Source: Bacteroidota bacterium (GTDB taxonomy: Bacteria > Bacteroidota > Ignavibacteria > Ignavibacteriales > Melioribacteraceae). Taken from it: a stretch of 5,355 bases of DNA. Below are positions 5,038 through 5,355 of the stretch, piece after piece. Below the pieces are notes generated by a model. That model saw only the letters and a list, made by a program, of their open reading frames with translations. It did not search any database and was not told where the DNA came from. The translations under genes were made by a program, and so were the position numbers. How positions within the stretch are numbered: the stretch's first letter is position 1; every line of letters begins with the position of its first letter. The stretch is from the NCBI GenBank assembly GCA_023453125.1, contig JAEXUB010000092.1, positions 1 to 5,355 of the forward strand, in the 5' to 3' direction.

Positions 5038-5355
5038 TTATCCGTATTTTCCCGAGATGTATTCTTCGGTAAGTTTATTGGCGGGATTTGTAAATATGGT
5101 CTTGGTTTTATTGAACTCAATCATTTCTCCAAGGAGCATATAACCTGTATAGGCCGAAACACGTGCAGCCTGCTGCATATTATGAGTTACAATGACAATG
5201 GTATAATTCTTCTTCAGGTCAATCATCAACTCTTCAATTTTCATTGTTGCAATCGGATCGAGAGATGAGCAGGGCTCATCCATTAAAATAACTTCAGGCT
5301 GTACCGCGAGAAGCCTTGCAATGCACAATCTCTGCTGCTGGTCCAGAGGGAGTTC
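5038..5355 (-). CDS. pstB: Phosphate ABC transporter ATP-binding protein PstB (partial, N-terminus off window)
   Basis: The last 105 codons of PstB, the ATPase that powers phosphate import through PstCA; the stop is TAA at 5040-5038. The frame is open to the window edge; TTG at 5328 is an internal codon, not the start. Clear motifs are QQQRLCIARLLAVQPEV, Walker B with the catalytic glutamate and D-loop (VILMDEPCSSLDP), the H-loop (VIVTHNMQQAARVS), and the typical PstB end NKLTEEYISGKYG. The Walker A half lies outside. The oddity is just before QQQR. PstB proteins have LSGGQQQR there, but this frame reads ELPLDQQQR, so the Ser-Gly-Gly of the ABC signature is missing. A 6-base in-frame deletion plus a change, or a 4-base deletion with a frameshift (the other frame reads NSLW), would both explain it. 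As it lies within 25 bases of the window end, a sequence error is a leading explanation. Confidence 0.9.
   Translation of the reverse strand, partial: ELPLDQQQRLCIARLLAVQPEVILMDEPCSSLDPIATMKIEELMIDLKKNYTIVIVTHNMQQAARVSAYTGYMLLGEMIEFNKTKTIFTNPANKLTEEYISGKYG

Overview
The window reads as a piece of a bacterial chromosome of moderate to low GC content. It carries one chemoreceptor, two secreted Cache-domain proteins, phosphate-uptake genes (phoU and the end of pstB) and a PtpB-type phosphatase. Most genes have AAGGAG-like ribosome binding sites, and the minus-strand genes are spaced well apart, each followed by its own strong hairpin terminator. A motile member of the Bacteroidota/Chlorobiota side of the tree (for example an Ignavibacteria-like organism) would fit, but this is an impression and no marker gene here proves it.

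Layout from left to right. (1) 1-560, minus: the first 186 codons of a protein-tyrosine phosphatase with an HC-x5-R active site, cut by the window edge. (2) 697-1137, minus: a secreted single-Cache-domain protein gene interrupted by one in-frame TAA at 874-876, with its terminator at 651-673. (3) 1391-3301, minus: a full-length transmembrane methyl-accepting chemotaxis protein, with its terminator at about 1339-1371. (4) 3607-4047, minus: an intact paralogue of (2), with its terminator at about 3559-3586. (5) 4351-5031, plus: phoU. (6) 5038-5355, minus: the last 105 codons of pstB, convergent with phoU across a 6-bp gap and cut by the window edge.

The most notable arrangement is the chemoreceptor flanked on both sides by near-identical exported Cache proteins, all on one strand. 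The receptor's own extracytoplasmic part looks like a helical bundle rather than a Cache domain. The free Cache proteins could therefore be soluble ligand-binding partners of the receptor; that is inference from neighbourhood and known ligand-sensing roles of Cache domains. The mature parts of the two Cache proteins differ by about 45 synonymous codons, five missense changes and one nonsense change, so both were long under purifying selection and the stop in the left copy is recent or an error.

On the phosphate side, PhoU is the signalling regulator that works with the PstSCAB transporter. Genes of this system usually run in one direction, but here phoU faces pstB tail to tail, so transcripts running past either stop codon would be antisense to the other gene. 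The ABC signature motif of PstB is damaged very close to the window end, which may be an end-of-contig error.
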